Assembly: GCA_023206055.1 (NCBI GenBank)
Contig: CP065366.1
Span: 2,418,001-2,482,000 of the forward strand
From: Vibrio cyclitrophicus
Lineage (GTDB): Bacteria > Pseudomonadota > Gammaproteobacteria > Enterobacterales > Vibrionaceae
DNA: 64,000 nt
Direction: 5' to 3'
This document shows, one piece after another, positions 18,967 through 28,482 of this stretch (the first letter of the stretch is position 1; every line of letters begins with the position of its first letter). Both the position numbers and the translations under genes were made by a program. The notes under the pieces are model-generated. The model made no database searches and had not been told where the DNA came from. It saw only the letters and a list, made by a program, of their open reading frames with translations.

Positions 18967-19641
18967 TTAATCTTGATCGATCATCCACTTGCGGAATTCT
19001 TTACGATCTTCTTTTGAAGTCTTCAGGTACCAAGCTTTAAGCTGTTCTAGCTCTTCTGATTGAACCTTATCCATACTCTCAACAGGAAGAGCTAAAGTCT
19101 CAACTATTTTGTCAGGCTGTGCTACTGCTTGATTATCAATGGCAACATAAGAAACAGCGACAGCCGCCACCCCACCATTAATATTATACTCTCGAATCTC
19201 TTCAATATAGTTTCGGCCTAATTGAACTCCATTTGATTTAAGCTCATCAACAACCTTATCTACCTCAACACCATGTTGATCAACAATCTTAAACTCCAGA
19301 TTTTTTAAACCTTTCTCAGCAGAGCGAACTGAACGATAAGTAGGCATTAAAAATTCAACATCTTGATCAGCATTTATATTGAACGTAACAATCTGGTTTT
19401 TGCCATAAACTTTTTTACGATCACCTGATTTTTCTATTACAGGTTCGTATTGAAATACAACTTGGTTCTGACCTGTATTTAAAGTAACAACAGTAGATGC
19501 TTTGAAGGCCTGACCTGAGGTTTCAGGCTTTTTCATATTAACAGCTAAAAGGTCTACTGTATCTTTAACAGTTAGAGATGCCGAGATTCCAGGCATACTA
19601 ACTAACATGGCAGACATTAATGTAATTGCTTGTATTTTCAT
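18967..19641 (-). CDS. DUF2057 (YccT-like) periplasmic protein
   Basis: This 224-residue protein has a cleavable signal peptide (MKIQAITLMSAMLVSMPGISA). It contains a DUF2057/UPF0319 domain: beta-rich, with FNINADQDVEFLMPTYRS mid-protein. It ends in a Lys/Glu-rich segment containing LKAWYLKTSKEDRKEFRKW. The E. coli relative YccT is reported as a curli-synthesis inhibitor; whether that carries over is unknown. It lies downstream of the porin gene but is separated from it by a strong hairpin, so it is probably expressed independently or by read-through. Confidence 0.88.
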   Translation of the reverse strand: MKIQAITLMSAMLVSMPGISASLTVKDTVDLLAVNMKKPETSGQAFKASTVVTLNTGQNQVVFQYEPVIEKSGDRKKVYGKNQIVTFNINADQDVEFLMPTYRSVRSAEKGLKNLEFKIVDQHGVEVDKVVDELKSNGVQLGRNYIEEIREYNINGGVAAVAVSYVAIDNQAVAQPDKIVETLALPVESMDKVQSEELEQLKAWYLKTSKEDRKEFRKWMIDQD

Positions 19642-19660
19642 AATAATCCATCAAGTACAA

Positions 19661-19686
19661 AAAAGCCCAGCTTACGCTGGGCTCTA
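19661..19686 (-). terminator. Intrinsic terminator of the porin gene
   Basis: A perfect 8-bp stem (AGCCCAGC at 19664-19671, GCTGGGCT at 19676-19683) is followed, on the minus strand, by six T residues. Confidence 0.88.
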
Positions 19687-19723
19687 TAATTTAGTCAAAC
19701 TAATATGTTATTAGTCTAATATA

Positions 19724-20788
19724 TTACCAGTAAACACGTACGCCAGTTGCGAATGCTAGAGCACCGTCTGCGATAGTTGGCTCATTAACAAAAGAATCAG
19801 ATTCTTTGTTTGTGAAACCTAGAGTACGACCGTCTAGGTAAGCAGCTTCAACATAAATACGAGACCAGCTGTTAAAGTGGTAATCAGTACCTACATAAAT
19901 AACTGTAGAAGTGTCTTCTTCACCAAACTCACCAACTACGCTGATGTTACCAGTATCTTGATCTGTGTATTCGTAACCCGCGTAAGCTGTTGCGTTGTCA
20001 GCCCATGCATATGTACCTGCCAATGAGATACCATCGATAGTTACTTTATGCTCTGAGTTCTTGATTTCTGTATTGTAGTATGTGAAACCAATACCAGCTT
20101 TACCAAATGAGTACTCAACAGTTGCTTGGTAGTAAGTATCTTCTACTTTATCAGCACCAGTTTCATCTGTCGTTTGACCGAAACCAACGTGACCACTTAG
20201 ATCACCAGCAGAACCACCGACAAAAATTTCAGCAAGCTCTTGATTGCTATCATTTTCATCTAGACCGTAGTTAGCAGCAACAAAAAAGTTATCAGCATCG
20301 TAGTTGTATTTGATCATTGAGTCGTGAGCTGCACCATTAAGCTGAGAATAACCTAGAGCAGAACCACCGTAGAAGTAAGAGTAATCAGCACCGTAGATAT
20401 CATCGGCAATAGTCCATTGCTGACCGATTTTAATTGAACCAAAATCACCAGCGAAGCCTAGTATATGTTGGCGGATTTTCATTTCATCTTCTTTAACAGA
20501 AAATTCAACTTTACCAATAATGTCTAGAGAGTCATTAAGTGCATATTTTGCATCAACACCTGCACGTGAAGAACCAGCACCAATAGTTGTTTTACCTTCC
20601 TGAACTGTACCAACGAACATGTCAGTACCTTGGTCATAAGCATATTCTTTTGTGTCATCAGAAATTTTCAGCTCAGTACGTAGTTGACCGTAAAAGTCTA
20701 CTGAACCTTCATCCGTTTTAAAAATTTCTGCTGCGCTTACTGAACCAGCTGCTGTCATAACTGCTAGTGCTAATAGAGTCTTTTTCAT
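19724..20788 (-). CDS. Outer-membrane porin, OmpT/OmpU type
   Basis: This 354-residue general-diffusion porin has a signal peptide (MKKTLLALAVMTAAGSVSA) and a beta-barrel of the Gram-negative porin family, starting VDFYGQLRTELK and ending in the outer-membrane C-terminal signature VRVYW (terminal aromatic). The adjacent dinG and DUF2057 genes match what I recall around V. cholerae ompT, so it is more likely an OmpT than an OmpU orthologue; that is inference. In V. cholerae these porins respond to ToxR and CRP, and the 513-base upstream region leaves room for this. Confidence 0.9.
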   Translation of the reverse strand: MKKTLLALAVMTAAGSVSAAEIFKTDEGSVDFYGQLRTELKISDDTKEYAYDQGTDMFVGTVQEGKTTIGAGSSRAGVDAKYALNDSLDIIGKVEFSVKEDEMKIRQHILGFAGDFGSIKIGQQWTIADDIYGADYSYFYGGSALGYSQLNGAAHDSMIKYNYDADNFFVAANYGLDENDSNQELAEIFVGGSAGDLSGHVGFGQTTDETGADKVEDTYYQATVEYSFGKAGIGFTYYNTEIKNSEHKVTIDGISLAGTYAWADNATAYAGYEYTDQDTGNISVVGEFGEEDTSTVIYVGTDYHFNSWSRIYVEAAYLDGRTLGFTNKESDSFVNEPTIADGALAFATGVRVYW

Positions 20789-21301
20789 AATAAATCCACT
20801 GCCTTTTCTAAGAATGGGAGATCCTTGCCCGGTTCCCTTTTATTTTTATGACTGGTCATTACCACTCTTTGTTGGTTAATCACCGTCACTAAATTTCGAG
20901 GTCTAGATTGCAAAAGATTATCCTGCGTGTCAAATAAACTAAAAACAAACCTAAAAAAAACACAAAACATTCAAAATCAATAACTTACATTTTTTGTCAT
21001 CATTTTACGAGCAACTTATCCTTAGTTTTATCAGGAAATATAATAATCCAAAAAACGTAACAAACAGAATTTAAACCCAAAATATAGACACAAACAAATC
21101 AATAATCAGAATTTAACACCTACGAGCCAGTCTTTTTTGATATTTATATTTCGCAACATAAATAAAATAGTTAAGTTCCTGATGGTTCAGTTTTTTTTTG
21201 TGAACCAGATCTACCTTTGATTCAAAAGCAAGCTATTTCACCGTAAATGTACCGACTAGTGATATGTGCTACTATCCTCGCTCCGTTACGTAGGTCACAG
21301 T
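20789..21301. other. Divergent regulatory region porin / dinG
   Basis: These 513 AT-rich bases carry the porin and dinG promoters. Visible items are T-rich tracts on the porin-coding strand around 20940-21000, and a short inverted repeat with a T9 loop at 21183-21207. No gene is supported, and no LexA box was seen in front of dinG. Confidence 0.5.
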
Positions 21302-23377
21302 ATGCTAACTACTAAAATTCAAAAATCTATTCGCACCAGCTATCAAAACCTCCAAGATCAGTTGGACAACTTTGTACCTCGACGTGCTCAAAATTACCTT
21401 GTTGCAGAAATAGCGAAGACACTTTGTGGTCAATACCACAAAAGTAATCGCATGATTGTTGCAGAAGCGGGGACAGGGATCGGGAAATCACTGGCTTATT
21501 TAATGGCTACTATTCCTGTATCTGTGCTCAATAATCGAAAAATCGTCATTTCAACGGCGACGGTTGCGCTACAAGAACAGCTCGTCAATAAAGATCTCCC
21601 ACTATATAGAAGACTGACTGATAGAGAGTTTTCTTTCATATTAGCGAAGGGCAGACAACGTTATTGTTGCTCCGAAAAGCTAGCTGCTGCTTGTGGGGTT
21701 GATGGTGGTCAGATGGCTATGTTCGAATCCAAGCCAAAGCAAAAGGACATCGAACAATTACAAACCATGTACCGCAGTTTGACTCAAGGTAAATGGGATG
21801 GTGACCGTGATTCATGGCCGAAACCAATCGACAACATGATTTGGCAGATGATTGTCAGTGATAAGCACAGCTGTAACAACAGTATGCCTACGCATAGAGA
21901 TTGCCCTTTCCAAAAAGCACGTTCAGAGCTAGATAAAGCAGACGTGATTATCGCTAATCACAGTTTAGTAATGGCTGATGCTGACTTAGGCGGCGGCGTA
22001 ATACTGCCTGAACCAGAAAACAGCATCTATATATTCGATGAAGCTCACCATTTACCGCATGTAGCGAGAGATCACTCTTCTGCAGCTGCGAGCTTAAAAG
22101 GTGCCGCTTCATGGTTAGAGCGTTTGAATCAATCAATCACTAAGCTTTCGGGTTTGGCGGATGAAAAACGAGTGGGTCGATTCAGAAATGAATTGCAAGA
22201 TTCTGTACAGCAGCTAATCCCGACCCTTACTCAAATGAGCAAACAGTTTGATGCTAGCCACTTTGAAGACGGCTTGTATCGCTTCGAACATGGCGACTTA
22301 CCGGAGTGGCTAGAGAATGAATCAAAAGATCTCAAGCAACTCACACAAAAGGCAAGCCAAGCCGTTGCGAAGATTGCAGACCTAATTGCAGAACGAGTTA
22401 AAGACGGAGAGCTTTCAGCAAAGCTTGCAGAGCCTGCGCTGGCAGAAATTGGCTTCTATATACAAAGAACAGAGAACCTTGCTCAAGTTTGGCGCTTAAT
22501 GGCTGAACCTAAGAGAGAAAAAGGTGCTCCTTTGGCTCGTTGGCTCGAACTGAATAAAGAGAGTGAAGGCGATTTCGTTGTGAATGTTTCGCCACTCGAG
22601 GTTGGGTGGCAACTGGATCAGCAAATCTGGAGCCGCTGTGTGGGCGCCGTATTAGTATCTGCGACCATGAGAGCACTCAACTCTTTCAGCTTTTTCTGTC
22701 ATCAAGCAGGTATCAGTCAAAAAGCAGAAGATGGCGTACAATTTTTGGCTTTAGCATCACCGTTTGATTACCAGAATCAAGCGGAACTGATCGTTCCGGC
22801 AATGAAGTACGAACCACAAGCACCTCAGTTTACCGAATATCTTATTGAAATTTTGCCTAAGGTAATAGAAGACAAAAAAGCCAATCTCGTTCTATTCTCT
22901 TCTTACTGGCAAATGAACAAAGTTGCAGAGGCTTTAGCAACAGATTTCGTTAAAAAGTCGTGGGCATTGCAGGTTCAAGGTGATACTTCACGAACTGAAA
23001 TCCTAAAAAAACATAAAAAGCTAATAGACCAAGGTAAAACCAGCGTTCTTTTTGGAACTGGCAGCTTTTCTGAAGGTCTTGACCTACCGGGTGAGCTTCT
23101 TGAAAACCTCGTTATTACCAAGATTCCTTTTGGTGTTCCTACCTCTCCTGTAGAGCAAGCACATTCAGAATATATTGAATCACGCGGTGGTAACCCTTTT
23201 ATGCAGATTACTGTTCCAGAAGCGAGTAAAAAGCTTATTCAATCTGTGGGTAGACTACTGCGTAAGGAACGAGATTCTGGTAAAGTCACGATCCTTGATA
23301 GACGCATAGTAACGAAGCGATACGGAAAGTCCCTACTCGATTCACTACCGCCTTTTAAAAGAACAATAAAATACTAA
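21302..23377 (+). CDS. dinG: ATP-dependent DNA helicase DinG
   Basis: This 691-residue XPD-like superfamily 2 helicase unwinds DNA 5'-3' and resolves R-loops. Walker A is EAGTGIGKS near residue 56. The iron-sulphur cluster cysteines fall in RQRYCCSEK, AACG, HSCNN and RDCPF (about residues 118-205). The DEAH box is at FDEAHH near 245. Motif VI is SVGRLLRKERDSG at the C terminus. I chose the ATG at 21302; an upstream GTG adds 12 residues unlike the family. Confidence 0.96.
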   Translation: MLTTKIQKSIRTSYQNLQDQLDNFVPRRAQNYLVAEIAKTLCGQYHKSNRMIVAEAGTGIGKSLAYLMATIPVSVLNNRKIVISTATVALQEQLVNKDLPLYRRLTDREFSFILAKGRQRYCCSEKLAAACGVDGGQMAMFESKPKQKDIEQLQTMYRSLTQGKWDGDRDSWPKPIDNMIWQMIVSDKHSCNNSMPTHRDCPFQKARSELDKADVIIANHSLVMADADLGGGVILPEPENSIYIFDEAHHLPHVARDHSSAAASLKGAASWLERLNQSITKLSGLADEKRVGRFRNELQDSVQQLIPTLTQMSKQFDASHFEDGLYRFEHGDLPEWLENESKDLKQLTQKASQAVAKIADLIAERVKDGELSAKLAEPALAEIGFYIQRTENLAQVWRLMAEPKREKGAPLARWLELNKESEGDFVVNVSPLEVGWQLDQQIWSRCVGAVLVSATMRALNSFSFFCHQAGISQKAEDGVQFLALASPFDYQNQAELIVPAMKYEPQAPQFTEYLIEILPKVIEDKKANLVLFSSYWQMNKVAEALATDFVKKSWALQVQGDTSRTEILKKHKKLIDQGKTSVLFGTGSFSEGLDLPGELLENLVITKIPFGVPTSPVEQAHSEYIESRGGNPFMQITVPEASKKLIQSVGRLLRKERDSGKVTILDRRIVTKRYGKSLLDSLPPFKRTIKY

Positions 23378-23505
23378 TATCCCCTGCCCTTGAGGTAGTT
23401 ATGGGCCTTCATCGCTAGGCCCTTGCATTCACAACCCAACATGACGAATCCATCGATTTGTCATGTGGCTGCCCTATCAGCCGACAACGAGAACACTAGC
23501 TATTT

Positions 23506-24285
23506 ATGGAAATGATTGAGCCAACCATGTTGGTCATACTTGCTCTGGTTGCATTTGCAGCAGGCTTTATTGATGCTGTCGCAGGTGGCGGAGGGATGTT
23601 AACCGTCCCCGCTTTGCTGTCGCTTGGTCTACCGCCACACATCGCATTGGGTACTAACAAGCTTGCGGCAACCTTCGCTTCATCTACAGCAGCATTCACT
23701 TACTACCGTAAAAAGCTGTTCAAGCCTGAGTGTTGGGTCAATGCATTCATATCTACTTTAATAGGTGCGACAATCGGCACACTCACTGTTGATGCCATTA
23801 GCACCGAGTGGTTAGAGAAGGTATTGCCGTTAGTCATTCTTGCCGCAGCGGTCTATACCATTTTTCATAAGACTCCAGATGTGAGCCATAACGTGTCTCC
23901 TAAGCCTTGCCCTGTGCTTAAGAGAAAACAAAAGTACCAAGGATTCATTCTTGGCTTTTATGATGGGGTTGCTGGCCCAGGAACTGGAGCGTTTTGGACG
24001 GTAAGCTCTATGGCGCTTTACCGCTTAAATATCTTGCTTGCCTCTGGCCTATCCAAAGCCATGAACTTTACCAGTAACTTTACGTCTTTGGTTACCTTCG
24101 CAATTCTTGGTCATATTGATTGGGTTCTCGGCTTAACCATGGGTCTTTGTTTAATGGCAGGTGCATTTGTTGGCGCTCACTCCGCTATTCGTTTCGGTGC
24201 TACATTTATACGACCTGTGTTTGTTACTGTAGTAAGCGTACTTGCGATTAAACTTGCATACGAAGCTTGGTTTGTGAACTTATAG
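23506..24285 (+). CDS. TSUP-family membrane permease (YfcA-like)
   Basis: This 259-residue integral inner-membrane protein of the TauE/SafE (DUF81) family has about eight hydrophobic segments. The conserved start (AGFIDAVAGGGGMLTVPALLSLG) and the repeated half motif (GFYDGVAGPGTGAFW) are present. Relatives export sulphite, sulphonates or other organic anions; E. coli YfcA has no proven substrate. It lies 22 bases before priC and may be co-transcribed with it. Confidence 0.92.
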   Translation: MEMIEPTMLVILALVAFAAGFIDAVAGGGGMLTVPALLSLGLPPHIALGTNKLAATFASSTAAFTYYRKKLFKPECWVNAFISTLIGATIGTLTVDAISTEWLEKVLPLVILAAAVYTIFHKTPDVSHNVSPKPCPVLKRKQKYQGFILGFYDGVAGPGTGAFWTVSSMALYRLNILLASGLSKAMNFTSNFTSLVTFAILGHIDWVLGLTMGLCLMAGAFVGAHSAIRFGATFIRPVFVTVVSVLAIKLAYEAWFVNL

Positions 24286-24307
24286 ACAGCAACAAACGGG
24301 AAGTAAG

Positions 24308-24856
24308 ATGAATCAATTTTCAAAACTCAAAAGTGTCATTGACACCCTAATTGGCCATTGCTCACAGGTTGACAAATCTCGAGCTGCTTATCATCAAGCC
24401 TTGTTTGACCGAGCCTTATTTAAATGTGGCGCCTCTGTTTTGCTTCCCTATGCACTTGAAACTCAAGCAACGTACCGGACCATTGTACGTGAACAAACCA
24501 CAAACCAACTGACCGCGTCCAGAGCCAACTACCTGACGGAAAAGCTGACAAATCAGATTGCAGCAATCCAAAGAGAGTTAGCCAACCATGATTTACGTTT
24601 AGATCGAAAAAGTAAGTCAGGGAAAAACCTTAACGACCTATACAACGAACTCGCTCAGCACCAAGATTGGCAAAAGCGATTGGTCGATTTAGTACGAGTA
24701 CGAAAGTTAGCGTTTGATTCTGCGCCTCGCCACAGTAAGAAAAAAGCGGAAGAGGCTTGGCAGTTAGCCAAAGAACGATTAGAACGCTGTGAAGACTCAA
24801 TGAAAAATATTGAGAGACTGATTAACTTAGAGAACCCTAAGCGAAATGAACACTGA
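24308..24856 (+). CDS. priC: Primosomal replication protein PriC
   Basis: This 182-residue helical protein restarts stalled forks by helping load DnaB. It matches PriC in length, charge and its central block (HQDWQKRLVDLVRVRKLAFD), although PriC is weakly conserved. The overlapping next gene, rsmS (ybaM), is also adjacent to priC in E. coli, which strongly supports the assignment. Confidence 0.85.
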   Translation: MNQFSKLKSVIDTLIGHCSQVDKSRAAYHQALFDRALFKCGASVLLPYALETQATYRTIVREQTTNQLTASRANYLTEKLTNQIAAIQRELANHDLRLDRKSKSGKNLNDLYNELAQHQDWQKRLVDLVRVRKLAFDSAPRHSKKKAEEAWQLAKERLERCEDSMKNIERLINLENPKRNEH

Positions 24857-25016
24857 TAACACACCATCACCACTGGATAACGCACCAGAAGAAGTTAAGT
24901 TAGCTGTCGACCTGATCTATCTGCTCGAAAGCAACGAAATCAATCCAAAAGTCGCGTTAGAAGCAATCAAAATTGTTCAGCAAGATTTACAAGCCAAACT
25001 AGCATCTAGCATCTAG
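24846..25016 (+). CDS. rsmS: RsmS / YbaM family regulatory protein (DUF2496)
   Basis: This short gene encodes 56 residues. The core NAPEEVKLAVDLIYLLESN closely matches E. coli YbaM (NAPDDVKLAVDLIVLLEEN), and the rest continues as ALEAIKIVQQDLQAKL. The ATG overlaps the end of priC by 11 bases. In Pectobacterium RsmS affects Rsm-controlled secondary metabolism. The last five residues (LASSI) and the TAG stop are encoded by the CTAGCAT repeat array, so the native C-terminal tail has been replaced or truncated. Confidence 0.85.
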   Translation: MNTDNTPSPLDNAPEEVKLAVDLIYLLESNEINPKVALEAIKIVQQDLQAKLASSI

Positions 25017-25054
25017 CATCTAGCATCTAGCATCTAGCATCTAGCATCTAGCAT
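24999..25054. repeat. Tandem heptamer array (CTAGCAT)8
   Basis: Exactly eight perfect copies of CTAGCAT (56 bases) start inside rsmS codon 52, supply its stop codon, and end 19 bases before the roxA ATG. The unit differs by one base from the CTCGCAT array at 11682-11760. Confidence 0.98.
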
Positions 25055-25073
25055 AAAAATATACAGGATTCAC

Positions 25074-26207
25074 ATGTACCAACTTAGCTTTTCTATGCCC
25101 GAGTTTCTTGAAAACTACTGGCATAAAAAACCAACCATCTTAAAGGGTGGCTTCCAAAACTTCGTCGACCCAATTTCGCCGGAAGAACTTGCTGGTTTAT
25201 CGATGGAAGAAGAAGTGGATTCTCGCTTTGTCTCTAACCTCGACAATCAGTGGACTGCAGAACACGGTCCATTCTCTGAAGAAAAATTTGGCGAGTTGAC
25301 TGAAACTCATTGGCAGTTAATCGTTCAAGCAGCGAACCACTGGCACCAAGGCGCAAATCAGCTGACTGAGGCGTTCCAAGCGTTACCAAACTGGTTATTC
25401 GACGATCTGATGATCTGCTACTCAGCACCAGAAGGCGGTGTTGGCCCTCATATTGATCAATACGATGTTTTTATCATTCAAGGTCAAGGTAAACGTCAAT
25501 GGAAGGTTGGCGCGAAAGATGTTGGCCAATACAAAGAGACAGTTCAAGCTTCTGCACTTCGTCAAATTGAAGGTTTTGACCCGATCATTGATGAAACTTT
25601 AGAGCCGGGCGATATCCTTTATATCCCACCAGGCTTCCCACATGAAGGGAATACGTTAGAGCCGTCAATGAGCTATTCTATTGGCTACCGCTCCCCTAAA
25701 GAACAAGAGCTGATCAGCAACTTTGCCGACTTTGTGCTTGCTCATGATATGGGTGACGTACACCTGCATGATCCAGAATTCAAAACGCAAGAAGGCTACG
25801 GCAAGATTCGTTCGTCAGATTTAAGTAATCTCACTGACATGTTGAAATCTGCACTAGAGCAACCTGAAACCATCAGTGAATTTATGGGTTGTCTGCTAAG
25901 CCAATCACGCCACCAGCTTGATATCGTTGCTCCAGAGCCATTATGGACAGCAGAAGAGATCGCTCAACACTTAGAGTCTGAAGGTGAGATTCACCGAGTA
26001 TCAGGCTTAAAAGCGCTCTACCACGAAAATGAAAGCAACACGGCTTACATCAATGGTGAAGTGGTTAAAGTTGAACAGGCGGATTCACCACTACTCAACA
26101 TACTTTGCGATGAGACCGTGATTACCTCGGCTACTGCCCTATCTCCTTCAGGGGTAACAGTCGTGACGGAATTGGTAAACAAAGGCTATTGGTTTATCGA
26201 AGACTAA
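25074..26207 (+). CDS. roxA: Ribosomal protein uL16 3-hydroxylase (YcfD/RoxA)
   Basis: This 377-residue JmjC-type Fe(II)/2-oxoglutarate oxygenase hydroxylates an Arg of ribosomal protein uL16. The metal ligands are visible as PHIDQYD (His and Asp, about residues 126-128) and GFPHEGNT (His near 190) in a cupin fold. The C-terminal winged-helix-like dimer region follows. The length matches E. coli RoxA (373). The ribosome site (CAGGA, about 25064) follows directly after the heptamer array, so array length could affect the leader. Confidence 0.94.
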   Translation: MYQLSFSMPEFLENYWHKKPTILKGGFQNFVDPISPEELAGLSMEEEVDSRFVSNLDNQWTAEHGPFSEEKFGELTETHWQLIVQAANHWHQGANQLTEAFQALPNWLFDDLMICYSAPEGGVGPHIDQYDVFIIQGQGKRQWKVGAKDVGQYKETVQASALRQIEGFDPIIDETLEPGDILYIPPGFPHEGNTLEPSMSYSIGYRSPKEQELISNFADFVLAHDMGDVHLHDPEFKTQEGYGKIRSSDLSNLTDMLKSALEQPETISEFMGCLLSQSRHQLDIVAPEPLWTAEEIAQHLESEGEIHRVSGLKALYHENESNTAYINGEVVKVEQADSPLLNILCDETVITSATALSPSGVTVVTELVNKGYWFIED

Positions 26208-26270
26208 CTTCGTTAATCGGTTTCGGTGGATATCATCGATGATCTAAAGCCTTAGAACCGAAGAAAAACA

Positions 26271-26307
26271 AAAGGGACACATGAAATCTTCATTTGTCCC
26301 TTTTTCT
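26271..26307. terminator. Bidirectional terminator roxA / chemoreceptor
   Basis: An AAAGGGACA / TGTCCCTTT stem (26271-26279 and 26295-26303) with an inner ATGAA/TTCAT pairing is flanked by A and T runs. A near-identical outer stem follows emrD at 30217. Confidence 0.85.
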
Positions 26308-26364
26308 ATTCAACCGTTAGCTAGCCTTATACTGCTAAGTCTTAAACCGCTAAACCTTAAACTA

Positions 26365-28482
26365 CTAGACCTTGAATTGATTCACCAATTTCTGTTGCTG
26401 TTGAGATAGTTGCTCGATTTCGCTGCCCACTTGCTCAGAAGCTGCAGCTTGTTCCAAAATTTTCGCACTTAAGTCGCGAATGTTAACCACACTTTGATTC
26501 ACTTCACCGGAAACGGATTGCTGCTCTTCAGCGGCTCGAACGATCTGACTGTTCATATCACTGATCGCCTCAATAGAAGTAAAGATCGAACCTAGATCTT
26601 CAACCGCTTTCTGAACGTGTAGTGCTGTGTCATTTGCAAGTATGTTGCCTTCTTGTATCGCTTCGACAACATCTTGTGTTCCAGCATGAACCTTGTCGAT
26701 CACCGCTCTGATCTCACCAACCGATGACTGTGTGCGACTTGCGAGGTTTCTTACCTCATCCGCAACAACAGCAAAGCCTCGACCTTGTTCGCCAGCACGA
26801 GCCGCCTCAATAGCAGCATTCAAGGCTAGCAAGTTAGTTTGCTCAGAGATCCCTTCAATAACACTTAAGATCTCGGTGATATTACCGTTATTTTTTGCCA
26901 ATTCTTCAACGATAGGAACAGCACTCGACATACGCTCCACCAACTTTCTCATTTCACCGGCTGAAAGTTCGATAACTTGCTGCCCTTGTTGAGCTGAACG
27001 ATTCGCTTCGCACGCAGCATCAACGGCCACTTCTGCATTTTGTACTACTAAACCTGAGGTTTGAGTCATCTCTTCTGCCGCTGTTGCCACAAGATCGACT
27101 TCTTTAAATTGAGATTCACTGCTTTCTCGAGTGCTTGATGCGGACGCTTTAGCCTGACTCGTCGTACTCGCCACTTGCTCAGTGGTGTGAATGACTTCTT
27201 TTATCGTGTGTTGTAGCTTGTCTAAGAATAAGTTGAACCCTTTAGATAACTGGCCAATTTCGTCTTGAGATTTAACCTCTAAACGCTGCGTCAAATCACC
27301 TTCACCAGAAGCAATATCGTTCAGTCGCTCGACCACTTGTCGAATAGGCTTAACAATTGAAAGTGAAGCAAATGCGATAATGGCTAAACCGAACAAAATG
27401 AATACAGTACCTGCAATCACTTCCGTCTTAATGCCTTCACTTAATTTAGTGCTAATGATGGAATCCAATTTGTTGGCATCGGCGACAACGCTCTCTTTTG
27501 GGATCTCAAACAACACACCCCAAGTTTGGTTAGCCGCAACAACAGGCGCAAAGGCAAGTAACCACTCACCGTTTTCGCTCCATTGCGTTGTCACTTCGCC
27601 GCCAAATATAAAGTCGGTCATCAAATCGCTGTTAGTGTTGTCGCTTTGGAAGGTCGAACCGACTGCAATACTTGAATCATCCGAAGCGATAACCGAGCCA
27701 TCTAGGCTAACGACATAAACCGCGCCAGCTCCATCAAATAAGCTTTGGTCAGATTGCGAGACCACACTCGTTAAACCATCGAGTCTTAAATCAATACCAA
27801 GAAAACCAATAGCAACGTCGTCAACCAAAATAGGGACTGATATTGAAGAAGTCAGAAGTGCGGTACCACCGCTGTTCACGATTCTCGGCGTACTAATACA
27901 CGTTTGCCCTGAAGACAAAGGACAGTAAAAACGTTCGCTATTGCTGTCATCATTCAGGATAGATTCTGAAAGAACGTTTGCTAGAACATTTTCACCGTTA
28001 TCCGCCACCTTCCAGTAAGGAGCAAAACGACCTTTTTCGTTAGAGCCAACATAGCCCGCATCGACATAATTCGCATCTTCGCTATCAAGCAAATCAGGCT
28101 TGAAAACTAGATAGGCACCTTGGATTGAGTCGAAGTTTAAAACCGAGCGACGAACCATTTCATCCAAGGCGGTACGAAGCTCTTCACTTGGCGTAAAGTT
28201 TTCGTCCGCATTGTTCTTGAGAAACTGAGCACTGGCCGCAAGCATCTCTGCGCGGTAAATAGCTTCGTCTACATAGCGTTGAGTTTCTTGAGCATTGAGC
28301 TGAGAAACAGACGCCAGCAACTGCTGAGTTTTATTGATAACCGATTCTGAACTTTGAGATTTGATAACTTGTTGATTACTCGTCGCGTTGTAGATCGAGA
28401 AACCAATAAGAGACAGTGACGTGATGATTAGACAACAACCTGCTAAGAGGGTTATTTTCCACTGTACCGATAGAGAGCGCAT
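26365..28482 (-). CDS. Methyl-accepting chemotaxis protein
   Basis: This 705-residue chemoreceptor has an N-terminal membrane segment (residues 10-30) and a large periplasmic dCache-like sensor (about 40-345). A second membrane segment lies near 355-375, then a HAMP domain, then a cytoplasmic signalling domain whose hairpin tip EQTNLLALNAAIEAARAGEQ is textbook. It signals through CheA/CheW to the flagellar motor. No CheB/CheR tail pentapeptide is seen. The ligand cannot be read from the sequence, though dCache sensors often bind amino acids. Confidence 0.95.
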   Translation of the reverse strand: MRSLSVQWKITLLAGCCLIITSLSLIGFSIYNATSNQQVIKSQSSESVINKTQQLLASVSQLNAQETQRYVDEAIYRAEMLAASAQFLKNNADENFTPSEELRTALDEMVRRSVLNFDSIQGAYLVFKPDLLDSEDANYVDAGYVGSNEKGRFAPYWKVADNGENVLANVLSESILNDDSNSERFYCPLSSGQTCISTPRIVNSGGTALLTSSISVPILVDDVAIGFLGIDLRLDGLTSVVSQSDQSLFDGAGAVYVVSLDGSVIASDDSSIAVGSTFQSDNTNSDLMTDFIFGGEVTTQWSENGEWLLAFAPVVAANQTWGVLFEIPKESVVADANKLDSIISTKLSEGIKTEVIAGTVFILFGLAIIAFASLSIVKPIRQVVERLNDIASGEGDLTQRLEVKSQDEIGQLSKGFNLFLDKLQHTIKEVIHTTEQVASTTSQAKASASSTRESSESQFKEVDLVATAAEEMTQTSGLVVQNAEVAVDAACEANRSAQQGQQVIELSAGEMRKLVERMSSAVPIVEELAKNNGNITEILSVIEGISEQTNLLALNAAIEAARAGEQGRGFAVVADEVRNLASRTQSSVGEIRAVIDKVHAGTQDVVEAIQEGNILANDTALHVQKAVEDLGSIFTSIEAISDMNSQIVRAAEEQQSVSGEVNQSVVNIRDLSAKILEQAAASEQVGSEIEQLSQQQQKLVNQFKV

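Noticed and set aside
21199..21302. LexA box for dinG
   Set aside because: No CTG-N10-CAG with SOS-like flanks was found in the dinG upstream region, although E. coli dinG is SOS-controlled.
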